From positions 372,001 to 436,000 of the forward strand of contig JARUPY010000398.1 in NCBI GenBank assembly GCA_029817715.1: a DNA stretch of 64,000 bases. The letters are read 5' to 3'. Each line of letters opens with the position of its first letter. The first letter of the stretch is position 1. Below the pieces are notes generated by a model. That model was not told where the DNA came from. It saw only the letters and a program-made list of their open reading frames with translations, and did no database searches. Source of the DNA: Melastoma dodecandrum (lineage: Eukaryota; Streptophyta; Magnoliopsida; Myrtales; Melastomataceae). A program made the position numbers and the translations under genes. Below are positions 55,225-64,000 of the stretch, in pieces.

Positions 55225-57282
55225 GTGCCCACCGATCTCCGCCGTCCGCAAGCTCCCGCTCATGTGTATCGCGCCGACATCGACGGGTTGCGCGCGCTCG
55301 CGGTTCTGTCCGTCGTGTTCTTTCACGCGCGGCTCGGCCCGTTCGCGGGCGGCTTCGTCGGGGTCGACGTCTTCTTCGTCATCTCGGGCTATCTGATCAC
55401 CGGACTTCTGATGGCCGAGCAGCGCCGCGGGCGGCTGTCGATCGCCGCCTTCTACCATCGCCGGATCCGCCGCATCTTCCCGGCCCTCGCCGTCATGGCG
55501 CTGGTTTGCACCATCGCGGCAGCGCTGTTCCTCGGGCCGTCGGATTTCGAGGCCTTCGGGCGCAGCCTCGCCGCGGCGGCCCTTTTCTCCAGCAACGTGT
55601 ACTTCGATGCGACGCATGTCGCCGCGGGTTATTTCGACGACAGCTCGCAGACGCAGCTGCTCCTGCACACGTGGTCGCTGTCGGTGGAGGAGCAATTCTA
55701 TATCGCCATGCCGCTCGGCCTCATCCTGATGCGCGAGCGGTCGGAGGCGGTCGTGCTGCGCGTCCTCGCGATCGTCGCGGCTCTGTCGTTCGTGATCGGT
55801 CTCTGGCTCGTCGCGCACCGACCGACGGACGCGTTCTACATCGTCGTGCCGCGGGCCTGGGAGCTGCTCCTCGGGGCGATCGTGGCGGTGGCGGGCCGCT
55901 CGGCGCCGCGCGCGCGCTGGATGCGCGAACTCATGGCGGCGCTCGGCCTCGCCATGATCCTCGCCGCCGTCTTCACCTATTCGCCGGCGACGCCGTTTCC
56001 CGGTGTGGCCGCGCTCCTGCCGTGCCTTGGCGCTGCGCTCGTGATCCAGTCCGGCATCGGCGGCACGAGCGTCGTCGGCCGCGCGCTGAGCCAGCGTCCG
56101 GCCGTGGCGGTCGGGCTGATCTCCTACTCGCTGTACCTCTGGCATTGGCCGATGCTGGTGCTGATGCGCCATCTCTGCGCGGGCTCGACCGCGCCCGTCC
56201 CAACGGGTGTCGCGTTGACCTTGTCCGTCCTGGCCGCGGTCCTCTCGTATCGCTACGTCGAGACGCCGTTTCGTCGCGGGCGGCACCGGCCGCAGCGGGG
56301 GGTGCTGGCGGGCGGCGCCGTGACCTGCGTTGTCGCGATGCTTCTCGGCGCGAGCATCGTCGCGGCGGGCGGGCTGCCCGGGCGTTTCGCTCGCGCCGCC
56401 GTGCAGGTCGCCGCGGCGAATGCCGAGCGCCACACCGACCACATCATGGATCTCTGCGGCAATTACGGCCGCCCGATGCGGCGGCCGTCGGACTTCCGCG
56501 TCTGCGGCTTCGGAAACGAGCCACGCAAGGTGCTGGTGTGGGGCGATTCCATGGCCGAGGAACTGCAGCCGCTCCTGCACCGCCTGCATGACGAGGGACA
56601 CCTCGGGGACCACGGCGTTCTCTTCGCGATCTCGGATGGGTGTCCGCCGGCCCCGGAGGCAGGGCGCCCCGGCTTGCTGTGCGACGTCACGAACCGCTGG
56701 TCGATCGAGCGCGCCTCCAGGCCGGACGTCGACGCCATCCTCATCGTGTTCGCGCCCTGGTGGGAGCGCCACGAGCGCAGGCTGTGCCGGATCGCAGGAA
56801 ATGCCTGTCTCGAGCGCCTCTCGGCCGCGCAAGCCGAAACCCTCGTCGTCGACAGCCTTCGCACGAGCCTGACGCGGATGCGCGCGCTCGGGAAGCGCGT
56901 CGTCCTCGGCCTGCCGGTGCCGGACTACAACCTCGATACGACGAAGCTCGAGACGCAGGAGGCGCTGGTGCCCGGTCTCACCCAGGCGTTCCGCGCCGTC
57001 GGATTGATCCGGCTCGAACGTTTCGATTACCGAAGCTTGCGCCAGCGTCTGGTGGAGCTCGCCGGCGAGCTGGGCATCGGGCTCTTCGATCCGCGCCGGG
57101 ACCTCTGCCGCGGCGACGAGTGCACCTATGCGGAAGGTGGCGTTTCGGCCTATGTCGAGGGCCAGCATATCGCGCTCGCGCGCACCAGCCTGTTCCACCA
57201 ATCGCTCGGCGATGCGCTCGCCGACGCCTTGGCCCTGCCGCGCGAGCTGGACCTGCGGGCCGAACGCGCCGCCGCGCCTTAG
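55225..57282 (+). CDS. Acyltransferase 3 (OafA/YrhL) with C-terminal SGNH domain
   Basis: A roughly 685-residue integral membrane acyltransferase. The acyltransferase-3 motif YRADIDGLRALAVLSVVFFH is followed by GPFAGGFVGVDVFFVISGYL, HRRIRRIFPAL and SLSVEEQFYIAMPL, spread over about ten transmembrane segments. After the last segment a periplasmic SGNH-like domain begins (KVLVWGDSMAEELQPLLHRL; GLPVPDYNLDTTKLETQEAL). Such proteins O-acetylate surface polysaccharides. The GTG at 55225 is the best start that keeps the acyltransferase intact, but it has no strong Shine-Dalgarno and a longer frame remains open upstream. The flippase and glf genes are elsewhere in the window. Confidence 0.85.
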   Translation: MPTDLRRPQAPAHVYRADIDGLRALAVLSVVFFHARLGPFAGGFVGVDVFFVISGYLITGLLMAEQRRGRLSIAAFYHRRIRRIFPALAVMALVCTIAAALFLGPSDFEAFGRSLAAAALFSSNVYFDATHVAAGYFDDSSQTQLLLHTWSLSVEEQFYIAMPLGLILMRERSEAVVLRVLAIVAALSFVIGLWLVAHRPTDAFYIVVPRAWELLLGAIVAVAGRSAPRARWMRELMAALGLAMILAAVFTYSPATPFPGVAALLPCLGAALVIQSGIGGTSVVGRALSQRPAVAVGLISYSLYLWHWPMLVLMRHLCAGSTAPVPTGVALTLSVLAAVLSYRYVETPFRRGRHRPQRGVLAGGAVTCVVAMLLGASIVAAGGLPGRFARAAVQVAAANAERHTDHIMDLCGNYGRPMRRPSDFRVCGFGNEPRKVLVWGDSMAEELQPLLHRLHDEGHLGDHGVLFAISDGCPPAPEAGRPGLLCDVTNRWSIERASRPDVDAILIVFAPWWERHERRLCRIAGNACLERLSAAQAETLVVDSLRTSLTRMRALGKRVVLGLPVPDYNLDTTKLETQEALVPGLTQAFRAVGLIRLERFDYRSLRQRLVELAGELGIGLFDPRRDLCRGDECTYAEGGVSAYVEGQHIALARTSLFHQSLGDALADALALPRELDLRAERAAAP

Positions 57283-57292
57283 GCCCACGGCA

Positions 57293-57709
57293 TCAGTCGC
57301 CCGGACCGAGGTGCAGCGGGTGCGGCACCACCGGGCCGCGGTCGATCAAAATACCGTAGGGGATGGCGAACTGCAGGCGGCTGACGCTGCAGACGGCGGC
57401 GTGATCGTCGTCGAGACGCACCCGCGCCTCGGCATCGAGCCGTGCGACCTCGCCGCCGAAACGGCCGGCGATCGTGAGATCCTCGGGCGTCAGGTGATAC
57501 AGCCGCGCGGCCCGCGCGAAGGCGCGCTCGTCGAGCGCCACGTTGGGGCAATTGGCGACCGCGAACAGGGCGGCGTAGAGCGGCGGAAGGCCGGTCATCT
57601 GAACATCGAAGATGGTTCCGGCACGAATGCTCGTTCCGGGCAGACCCATCGCGGCCGCACAGGCGCCAGCGCGCAGGACGATCTGAAGCCTTGTTAAGTG
57701 TCGTGTCAT
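57293..57709 (-). CDS. Small secreted protein of unknown function
   Basis: A 138-residue protein with a probable Sec signal (TRHLTRLQIVLRAGACAAAM, cleavage near IRA). The mature part has two cysteines (in ANCPNVALDE and AVCSVSR) that could form a disulfide, and no recognised domain. It ends 10 nt from the convergent acyltransferase gene. An ATG 15 nt upstream would add five residues. Confidence 0.55.
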   Translation of the reverse strand: MTRHLTRLQIVLRAGACAAAMGLPGTSIRAGTIFDVQMTGLPPLYAALFAVANCPNVALDERAFARAARLYHLTPEDLTIAGRFGGEVARLDAEARVRLDDDHAAVCSVSRLQFAIPYGILIDRGPVVPHPLHLGPGD

Positions 57710-57924
57710 GCTCGGCTCAGACAATCCTGTTCTTTTCCCGCCGCGGGCCTGGCTTCAGGCTACTCCCGCCCCCGCAACGAGCCAAACACAGAGCTTTGAC
57801 TTTTACGTGAGGGCGTCCGCGACTAGCGTTTTCGTCGCGCTGCCGCCGCAAAGCAAACCATAGGTCGGAGTTCTCGTTGCCCGTGAGTAGCTGGTCCACC
57901 ACGTGACGCGTCTGAACTGCATTT

Positions 57925-59388
57925 TTGGGCACACGTCGCGTGATCGGCGACGTTTCGCGGCCTGGCCCGCGCTCGCTATACTTGGGCCTCGGCGGGTGCA
58001 CCGTCGGGCCGGACTATCTCCGCCCGAAGACCGTCGTGCCGACCGCCTTCAAGGAGGCTCCGGGGCCCGCACGAAAAGGCTGGCACCGCGCGATGCCGCT
58101 CGATGCGATCGATCGGGGGCCCTGGTGGGAGGTCTACCGCGACCCTTACCTTTCGGCTCTGGCAAGCCAGGTCGACATCACCAACCAGACAGTTGCGAGC
58201 GCGGCCGCTTCCTACGTCCAGTCGCGCGAGCTGATCAAGGAGGCGCAGGCCAGCCTCTTCCCGACCGTCACCGCAGGGCACACGACGACCGGCGCCCACG
58301 CCGCGGGCACGACCACGATCACGTTCACCCCGCAGGCGGCCGCGACCTGGGACATCGACGTCTGGGGTCGCATCCGCCGCCAGGTCGAGTCGAGCGCCGC
58401 CGCCGCGCAGGTGAGCGCCGCCGATCTGCAGAACGCCAAACTGTCCGCGGAAGGCTCGCTGCTGACGGCCTACTTCAACCTTCGCGCCACCGACGCGCTC
58501 AAGATGCTGTTCGATCGTACGGCGCGCGAATATGCTAAGACCCTCGCGATCACGCAGAATCAATTCAAGGGCGGCACCGTCTCGGAAGCCGACGTCGTCA
58601 CGGCTGAGACACAGCTTTATGCGGTCCAAGCCGCCGCCATCAACACAGGCGTTCTGCGCGCGGAATATGAGCACGCGATCGCGGTGCTTGTCGGACGTCC
58701 GCCCGCCGATCTCGCGGTCAAGCCCAACGGCCGCGGCCTCGCACCGCCGCCCGGAACGCCGGTGATCGTGCCCTCGCGCCTGCTCGAGCGGCGCCCGGAC
58801 ATCGCCGCTGCGGAGCGCATGCTGCAGGAGGACAACGCGCTGATCGGCGTCGCCATCGCGAATTTCTACCCCGACATCAACCTCTCGGCGGCGGTCAGCT
58901 ATGCGGCCTCGCCCTCGCCGGTCTCCGCGGCCGGGCTCGTCTGGTCGATCGCGGGCACCGCCACGCAGACCATTTTCGATGGCGGCCTGCGCAAGGCCGA
59001 ACTGGCGGCCGCGCGTGCGACCTACGATGCCAGCGTCGCCACCTATCGCCAGACCGTGCTCACGGCGTTCCAGCAGGTGGAGGACGAACTTGCCGCGCTG
59101 CGCGTCTACGCGGCGGAGGCGAGGAAGGACCAGGAGACGATCGATGCTGCGCGCAAGGCGGTCGCCGTCTATCTCAACCAATATCAGGCCGGCACGGTGC
59201 CCTTCACTTCGGTCGTCACGGCGCAGGCGAGCCTCCTGACCGCCGAGGAGTCGCTGCTCTCCGTGCAGCAGGCGCGGCTGGTGGCGAGCGTGGCGCTGAT
59301 CGAGGCGCTCGGCGGCGGCTGGCACGCCGACCAATTGCCGCCGATCGAGACGCTGACGCCCGTCTCCTCCTTGACGCCGCCCCTGTGA
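57925..59388 (+). CDS. RND efflux outer-membrane lipoprotein factor (frameshifted signal)
   Basis: A roughly 487-residue outer-membrane factor of the NodT/OprM family: RLLERRPDIAAAERMLQEDN is the hallmark, AWWEVYRDP-type GPWWEVYRDPYLSALASQVD lies near the N-terminus, and QTIFDGGLRKAELAAARATY is also typical. A lipobox LGLGGC at about residue 20 anchors it by a lipid. In the frame of the mature protein the only start is TTG at 57925 and the leader is short and barely hydrophobic. In the frame one nucleotide earlier, a GTG at 57903 encodes a basic-hydrophobic signal up to about 57978-57981, where one extra base would connect the two frames. It may be a real frameshift or a sequencing error. Confidence 0.82.
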   Translation: MGTRRVIGDVSRPGPRSLYLGLGGCTVGPDYLRPKTVVPTAFKEAPGPARKGWHRAMPLDAIDRGPWWEVYRDPYLSALASQVDITNQTVASAAASYVQSRELIKEAQASLFPTVTAGHTTTGAHAAGTTTITFTPQAAATWDIDVWGRIRRQVESSAAAAQVSAADLQNAKLSAEGSLLTAYFNLRATDALKMLFDRTAREYAKTLAITQNQFKGGTVSEADVVTAETQLYAVQAAAINTGVLRAEYEHAIAVLVGRPPADLAVKPNGRGLAPPPGTPVIVPSRLLERRPDIAAAERMLQEDNALIGVAIANFYPDINLSAAVSYAASPSPVSAAGLVWSIAGTATQTIFDGGLRKAELAAARATYDASVATYRQTVLTAFQQVEDELAALRVYAAEARKDQETIDAARKAVAVYLNQYQAGTVPFTSVVTAQASLLTAEESLLSVQQARLVASVALIEALGGGWHADQLPPIETLTPVSSLTPPL

Positions 59389-59419
59389 CCCGCGCCAACC
59401 GACGAAGGATGTCGCGACC

Positions 59420-60733
59420 TTGACCCGGAACGAGATCGACCAGCCCATCGTCCCTGCGACCGACGAACGTGCGCTGCCGGAGACGCCTGTGCGTCGCCCC
59501 GACCGCGCGGCGCCGCCGCCGCGACGCCGGCGCGGCTCGCTGATCTCCTCGCTTCTCACGATCATCATCGTCGGCGGCGCGATCTACGCGGCTTATGTCT
59601 ATCTCGTGCCGCACGGCAACAAGCCCGCGACGAAGACGGCCGGCGCCGGCGGCGCGCCGCAGACGGTGGGCGTCGCGACGATCGGGCGCGCCGACATCGA
59701 GGTGGACATCGAGGCGCTCGGCACGGTGACGCCGCTCGCCAACGTGACGGTGAAGACGCAGATCAACGGGCAGCTCACGCAGGTCGCCTTCAAGGAAGGC
59801 CAGATGGTGAAGGCCGGCGATTTCCTCGCGCAGGTCGATCCGCGCCCCTACGAGGCCTTGCTGCACCAATACGAAGGGCAGCTCGCGCGCGACCAGGGAC
59901 TTCTCGCCGAGGCGATCACCGACAACGACCGCTATCAGAAGCTGCTGAACCAGACCTCGATCGCGCGTCAGCAGGCGGAGGACCAGAAGTTCGTCGTCGA
60001 ACAGGACAAGGGCACCGTACAATCCGACATGGGGTTGATCGAGGCGCAGAAGGTCAACATCGCCTTCTGCCACATCGTCGCGCCGGTCAGCGGTCGCGTC
60101 GGACTGCGGCAGGTCGATCCCGGCAATTACGTGCAGACGTCAGATACGAATGGCATCGTCATCCTGACGCAACTGCAGCCGATTTCCGTCGTGTTCTCCT
60201 TCCCCGAAAACCTCATCCCGCAGGTCGTCGACGCGCAGAAGGCAAATCCGGCACTTCAGGCGGTCGCCTTCGATCAGGCCGATCTTCACCAGCTTGCGAC
60301 TGGGACGCTCGAGACGCTCGACAACGTGATCGACACGACGACAGGCCAGCTGAAGGCTCGGGCGACGTTCGACAATCCCGATGATCATCTTTTTCCCAAC
60401 CAGTTCGTCAACGTGCATCTCAAGCTCTCCAAGCTGCACAACGTCGTCGTGACGCCGACCGCGGCGGTACAGCGCGGGTCGATCGGCCCGTTCGTTTACG
60501 TCGTCGACGACAACAACAAGGTCGAGGTCCGCAAGGTCGTGCTCGGCCCGACGCAGGGGGGGACCATCGCGGTCACGAGCGGGCTGCAGCCGGGCGATCG
60601 CGTCGTCGTCGACGGGACGGACCGGCTTCGCGCCGGGATGACCGTGAAGGTCGCGGCGCCACGCGCCTCGACGCCCGACGGGCAGAGCGAGAGCCAGCAC
60701 CATGGCGGGGGCGGCCACCATGGCCAGAACTGA
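59420..60733 (+). CDS. mdtA: RND efflux membrane fusion protein
   Basis: A 437-residue periplasmic adaptor linking the inner pump to the outer-membrane channel. A membrane anchor lies at about 41-62 (SLISSLLTIIIVGGAIYAAY). The lipoyl/hairpin part includes VDIEALGTVTPLANVTVKTQ and INGQLTQVAFKEGQMVKAGD, then the alpha hairpin and the beta-barrel (TAAVQRGSIGPFVYVVDDNN). The C-terminus is rich in His and Gly. The start is TTG at 59420 with AAGGA 10 nt upstream. It follows the outer-membrane factor gene by 31 nt. Confidence 0.93.
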   Translation: MTRNEIDQPIVPATDERALPETPVRRPDRAAPPPRRRRGSLISSLLTIIIVGGAIYAAYVYLVPHGNKPATKTAGAGGAPQTVGVATIGRADIEVDIEALGTVTPLANVTVKTQINGQLTQVAFKEGQMVKAGDFLAQVDPRPYEALLHQYEGQLARDQGLLAEAITDNDRYQKLLNQTSIARQQAEDQKFVVEQDKGTVQSDMGLIEAQKVNIAFCHIVAPVSGRVGLRQVDPGNYVQTSDTNGIVILTQLQPISVVFSFPENLIPQVVDAQKANPALQAVAFDQADLHQLATGTLETLDNVIDTTTGQLKARATFDNPDDHLFPNQFVNVHLKLSKLHNVVVTPTAAVQRGSIGPFVYVVDDNNKVEVRKVVLGPTQGGTIAVTSGLQPGDRVVVDGTDRLRAGMTVKVAAPRASTPDGQSESQHHGGGGHHGQN

Positions 60734-60754
60734 GGTCTCGCGCGCGGCGCCGCG

Positions 60755-63700
60755 ATGAACCCGTCCCGTCTTTTCATCCTGCGGCCGGTCGCCACCACGC
60801 TGCTCATGGTGGCGATCCTGCTCGCGGGCCTCTTTGCCTATCGTTTTCTCGCGCTCTCGGCGCTGCCCGAGGTCAGCTACCCGACGATCCAGGTGCAGAC
60901 CTTCTATCCCGGTGCGAGCCCGGAGGTGATGACGTCCTCCGTCACCGCGCCTCTCGAACGTCAGTTCGGCGAGATGCCGGGCCTCAGCCAGATGACGTCG
61001 GCGAGCTCCGCGGGTGCCTCGATCATCACGATGCAATTCAGCCTCACGCTCGACATCGATGTCGCCGAGCAGGAGGTCCAGGCGGCGATCAACGCCGCGC
61101 AGAGCCTGCTGCCGAGCGATCTGCCGACGCCACCCGTCTATGCCAAGATCAATCCGGCCGACGCGCCGATCATGACCCTGGCAATCACATCGCCGACGAT
61201 GGATCTGACGAAGCTCGAAGATATCGCCGAGACTCGGCTCGGGCAGAAGATCTCGCAGCAGAACGGGGTCGGCCTCGTCAGCGTCAGCGGCGGCCACCGC
61301 CCCGCGATCCGTGTGCAGCTCGATCCCCAGAAGCTGGCCTCCTACGGGATCGCGCTCGACGACATCCGCACCACGATCGGCAACGTCAACGTCAATACGC
61401 CCAAGGGCAATTTCGACGGCCCGGCCCAGGCCTCGACGATCAACGCCAACGACCAGATCACCGACGCGAACCAGTTCAAGGACGTGATCATCGCCTATCG
61501 CAACGGCAATCCCGTGCGTCTCGGCACGGTGGCGACGACGATCTCGGGGCCGGAGAACAACAAGATCTCCGCCTGGGCCAACAAGACACCGGCGATCATC
61601 CTCAATATCCAGCGCCAGCCCGGCGCCAACGTCATCGCCGTGGTCGATCAGATCAAGGCGCTGCTGCCGAAGCTCGAGACGAGTCTGCCGGCCGCCGTCC
61701 ATATCGACCTTCTGAGCGATCGCACGGTGACCATCCGCGCGTCGATCTCCGACGTCGAGTTCGAGCTCGGGCTCGCCATCGCGCTCGTCGTGCTGGTCAT
61801 CTTCATCTTCCTGCGCAATCTGCCGGCGACGCTGATCCCGAGCCTCTCGGTGCCGCTCTCGCTCGTCGGCACGCTCGTCGCGATGTATCTGCTCGGGTTC
61901 AGCCTCGACAATCTGTCCCTGATGGCCCTCACGATCTCGACCGGCTTCGTCGTCGACGATGCGATCGTGATGATCGAGAATATCGCCCGCTACATCGAAG
62001 AGGGCGAGGCGCCGCTGCAAGCCGCGCTCAAAGGCGCGGGCCAGATCGGATTCACGATCATCTCGCTCACCGTCTCGCTCATCGCCGTGCTCATTCCGTT
62101 GCTCTTCATGGGCGATGTCGTCGGGCGGCTGTTCCACGAGTTCGCGATCACGCTCGCGGTCACGATCGTCATTTCCGCGGTGGTCTCGCTGACGCTCGTT
62201 CCGATGCTCTGCGCCAAGCTGCTGCGCCACCGCCCCCAGGCGGAGCGCGGCTGGTTCGACCGCGGCGCGGAGGCGGTGATCAACGGTGCCATCGCGCTCT
62301 ACGCGCGGCTGCTTCGCGTCGTTCTCGACCACCAGCCCGCGACGCTCATCGTCGCGCTGGCGACGCTCGCGCTCACCGTCTTCCTCTATATCGAGATTCC
62401 GAAGGGCTTCTTCCCGACGCAGGACACCGGCGAAATCCAGGCCGTGTCGGAGGCCGCGCAGAGCATCTCCTTCGCGGCCATGGCGCAAAAGCAGCGGGCG
62501 CTCGCCGACGTCGTCTTGAAGAACGATGCCGTCGAGAACGTCGAGAGCTTCGTCGGCGTCGATTCCAACAACACGACACAGAACAGCGGCCGCCTCCTGA
62601 TCACCCTGAAGCCGCTCGACCAGCGTCGGCGCAGCGTCACGAGCGTGATCGCCGAGCTGCGCCGCGCCACGGCCGAGGTGCCGGGCATCTCGCTCTACCT
62701 GCAGCCGGTGCAGGACCTCACGATCGACGCGGCGGTGACGCGCGCGCAATATCACCTCGTCGTCGAGAACCCGAGCCTGCAGGAGCTCTCGACCTGGGTC
62801 CCGCGGTTCGTCGAGAAGCTGAAGGAGCGTCCCGAGCTCGCCAACGTCGCCAGCGATCTCGCCAACAGCGGCAAGGCCGTCGATCTCGTGATCGACCGCG
62901 CGACGGCGAGCCGCTTCGGCATCACGCCGGCCTCGATCGACAACATCCTCTACGATGCCTTCGGCCAGCGGATCATCTCCACGATCTACACGCAATCGAA
63001 CCAGTATCGCGTGATCCTGGAGGTCGCGCCCGACTTGCAGAAGAGCCTCGCGGCGCTCTCGATGTTCTACCTGCCGTCCTCCCTGTCGACGACGAACGGG
63101 CAGGTCTCGCTGCGCGAGCTCGTGCAGGTGAAGGAGCGCACGGGGCCGCTGCAGATCGGGCACTACAGCCAGTTCCCGGCCTCGAACGTCTCGTTCGACG
63201 TCGCGCCGGGCTCCTCGCTCGGCGCCGCCGTCACGGCGGTCGAGGACGTGCAGCGCGGCCTCGATCTGCCCGCGAGCTTCGTCGTCGCGCTCCAGGGCAG
63301 CGCTGCCGCCTTCGGGACGTCGCTCGACAACCAGCTCATGCTCGTCATCGCGGCCGTCGTGACGATGTATATCGTTCTCGGCGTGCTCTACGAGAGCTTC
63401 ATCCATCCGATCACGATCCTGTCGACGCTGCCCTCTGCCGGGGTCGGCGCGCTGCTCGCCCTGCGGCTGATGGGGGATGAACTCGACGTCATCGCGATCA
63501 TCGGCATCATCCTTCTCATCGGCATCGTGAAGAAGAACGCGATCATGATGGTCGATTTCGCGCTCGAGGCCGAGCACGTGCAGGGGCTGGAGCCGCGCGA
63601 GGCGATCTACCAGGCCTGCCTCCTGCGCTTTCGCCCGATCCTGATGACGACGCTGGCCGCGATGCTCGGCGCGCTGCCCCTGATGCTCGGGACCGGCACT

Positions 63701-63874
63701 GGCTCCGAGCTGCGGCGGCCGCTCGGCGTCGCGATCGTCGGCGGCCTCACCGTCAGCCAGGTGCTGACGCTCTTTTCGACGCCGGTCATCTACCTCGCCT
63801 TCGAGCGCCTCGCGCGGCGCTTCCGCCGTCGACCGGATGAGGATGCGCGCCTCGTGCCGGAGCCGGGCGAGTGA
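60755..63874 (+). CDS. mdtB: RND multidrug pump, MdtB type
   Basis: A 1039-residue RND transporter driven by the proton gradient. [20 protein letters not shown] at the N-terminus, [20 protein letters not shown], and the TM4 region [20 protein letters not shown] carrying the conserved Asp-Asp pair required for proton relay are all present. The C-terminal half repeats the TM pattern with a porter domain between. As in MdtABC, it is followed by a second RND gene (GTGA overlap of 4 nt), which suggests a heteromeric pump. The gene is full length. Confidence 0.95.
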   Translation: MNPSRLFILRPVATTLLMVAILLAGLFAYRFLALSALPEVSYPTIQVQTFYPGASPEVMTSSVTAPLERQFGEMPGLSQMTSASSAGASIITMQFSLTLDIDVAEQEVQAAINAAQSLLPSDLPTPPVYAKINPADAPIMTLAITSPTMDLTKLEDIAETRLGQKISQQNGVGLVSVSGGHRPAIRVQLDPQKLASYGIALDDIRTTIGNVNVNTPKGNFDGPAQASTINANDQITDANQFKDVIIAYRNGNPVRLGTVATTISGPENNKISAWANKTPAIILNIQRQPGANVIAVVDQIKALLPKLETSLPAAVHIDLLSDRTVTIRASISDVEFELGLAIALVVLVIFIFLRNLPATLIPSLSVPLSLVGTLVAMYLLGFSLDNLSLMALTISTGFVVDDAIVMIENIARYIEEGEAPLQAALKGAGQIGFTIISLTVSLIAVLIPLLFMGDVVGRLFHEFAITLAVTIVISAVVSLTLVPMLCAKLLRHRPQAERGWFDRGAEAVINGAIALYARLLRVVLDHQPATLIVALATLALTVFLYIEIPKGFFPTQDTGEIQAVSEAAQSISFAAMAQKQRALADVVLKNDAVENVESFVGVDSNNTTQNSGRLLITLKPLDQRRRSVTSVIAELRRATAEVPGISLYLQPVQDLTIDAAVTRAQYHLVVENPSLQELSTWVPRFVEKLKERPELANVASDLANSGKAVDLVIDRATASRFGITPASIDNILYDAFGQRIISTIYTQSNQYRVILEVAPDLQKSLAALSMFYLPSSLSTTNGQVSLRELVQVKERTGPLQIGHYSQFPASNVSFDVAPGSSLGAAVTAVEDVQRGLDLPASFVVALQGSAAAFGTSLDNQLMLVIAAVVTMYIVLGVLYESFIHPITILSTLPSAGVGALLALRLMGDELDVIAIIGIILLIGIVKKNAIMMVDFALEAEHVQGLEPREAIYQACLLRFRPILMTTLAAMLGALPLMLGTGTGSELRRPLGVAIVGGLTVSQVLTLFSTPVIYLAFERLARRFRRRPDEDARLVPEPGE

Positions 63875-64000
63875 ACATCTCGAAGCTCTTCATCCTGCGT
63901 CCCGTCGCGACCACGCTGCTGACGATCGGCATCGCGATCGCCGGCATTCTCGCGTTTCCGCAGCTGCCGGTATCGCCGCTGCCGCAGGTCGATTTCCCGA
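63871..64000 (+). CDS. mdtC: RND multidrug pump, MdtC type (5' end)
   Basis: Only the first 43 codons are in the window. They read [20 protein letters not shown] then [20 protein letters not shown], a typical MdtC/RND N-terminus. The GTG at 63871 overlaps the mdtB stop by 4 nt. The remainder lies beyond 64000. Confidence 0.88.
   Translation, partial: MNISKLFILRPVATTLLTIGIAIAGILAFPQLPVSPLPQVDFP

Noticed and set aside
54997..57288. A 763-codon open frame antisense to the acyltransferase gene
   Set aside because: The sense frame carries complete acyltransferase-3 and SGNH motifs; the antisense one is Arg/Gly/Ala-rich without motifs.
60140..63577. An 1145-codon open frame antisense to mdtA/mdtB
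   Set aside because: Same GC-driven artefact; the mdtB sense frame has clear RND motifs along its full length.
1..64000. CRISPR array, tRNA, rRNA, insertion sequence, prophage
   Set aside because: No regularly spaced repeats, no tRNA cloverleaf recognised, no transposase or integrase motif, and no phage structural gene seen.

Overview
The window is 64 kb of high-GC (about 65-70 %) chromosomal DNA with tightly packed, frequently overlapping genes. Gene content points to an alphaproteobacterium of the order Hyphomicrobiales (Rhizobiales): a GSCFA-domain protein, a cysteine-free CnoX, LON-domain and Trm112-like proteins in one operon, a twin-arginine HiPIP, His-rich and DGCASKT-type small secreted proteins, a two-domain dCTP deaminase, and two families of palindromic intergenic repeats of the kind scattered through these genomes. 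The genus cannot be fixed from the sequence alone. No rRNA, tRNA, CRISPR array, phage or insertion sequence was seen. Most of it is core metabolism, with toxin-antitoxin modules dispersed between core operons.

Layout. 1-2431 (minus): metY, a divergent MetA-type homoserine acyltransferase and the start of a class IV aminotransferase. 2563-4899 (minus): acyl carrier protein, adenylate-forming ligase and short-chain reductase, divergent from a Wzx-like flippase (5146-6633). 6603-8750: uvrC. 8994-13582 (plus): DUF2147 protein, prs, GSCFA protein, cnoX, LON-domain protein, Trm112-like protein. 13593-14669: prfA. 14788-19740 (plus): UDP-galactopyranose mutase, a probable glycosyltransferase, a NarL-type two-component pair and a YoaK-type membrane protein. 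20417-26686 (minus): gltD and gltB.

26863-37517 carries three toxin-antitoxin loci among core genes: Phd/PIN with a clear double-palindrome operator, ybaB-recR, a HiPIP and a His-rich secreted protein, purH, a dapF-mtaB-antitoxin-toxin chain in which every junction overlaps by 4 nt, an exported GyrI-like protein with a gamma-glutamyltransferase homologue, and a ParD/ParE pair whose toxin frame has no ordinary start codon. 37549-46102: a nitrilase-family protein lacking the catalytic Glu, a complete dipeptide/oligopeptide ABC operon with a fused double ATPase, VapBC, and dCTP deaminase. 46103-54957: threonine aldolase, then a minus-strand beta-oxidation block (fadD, merR-family regulator, fadA, fadB, fadE). 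55225-57709: an OafA-type acyltransferase and a small secreted protein. 57925-64000: an MdtABC-type RND efflux operon with its outer-membrane factor first; the second RND pump gene runs off the end.

How it works together. Three themes stand out: sulfur amino acid and lysine/peptidoglycan supply (metY/metA, dapF, opp), envelope polysaccharide export and decoration (flippase, carrier-protein trio, UDP-galactofuranose genes, OafA), and fatty-acid degradation under a MerR-type regulator. I found no clearly new multi-gene defence or mobile system. The best leads are the carrier-protein/ligase/reductase trio opposite the flippase, the toxin-antitoxin pair translationally coupled to mtaB, the unusual specificity residue of the MetA homologue, the Glu-less nitrilase homologue, and an apparent 1-nt frameshift in the lipoprotein signal of the efflux outer-membrane factor.
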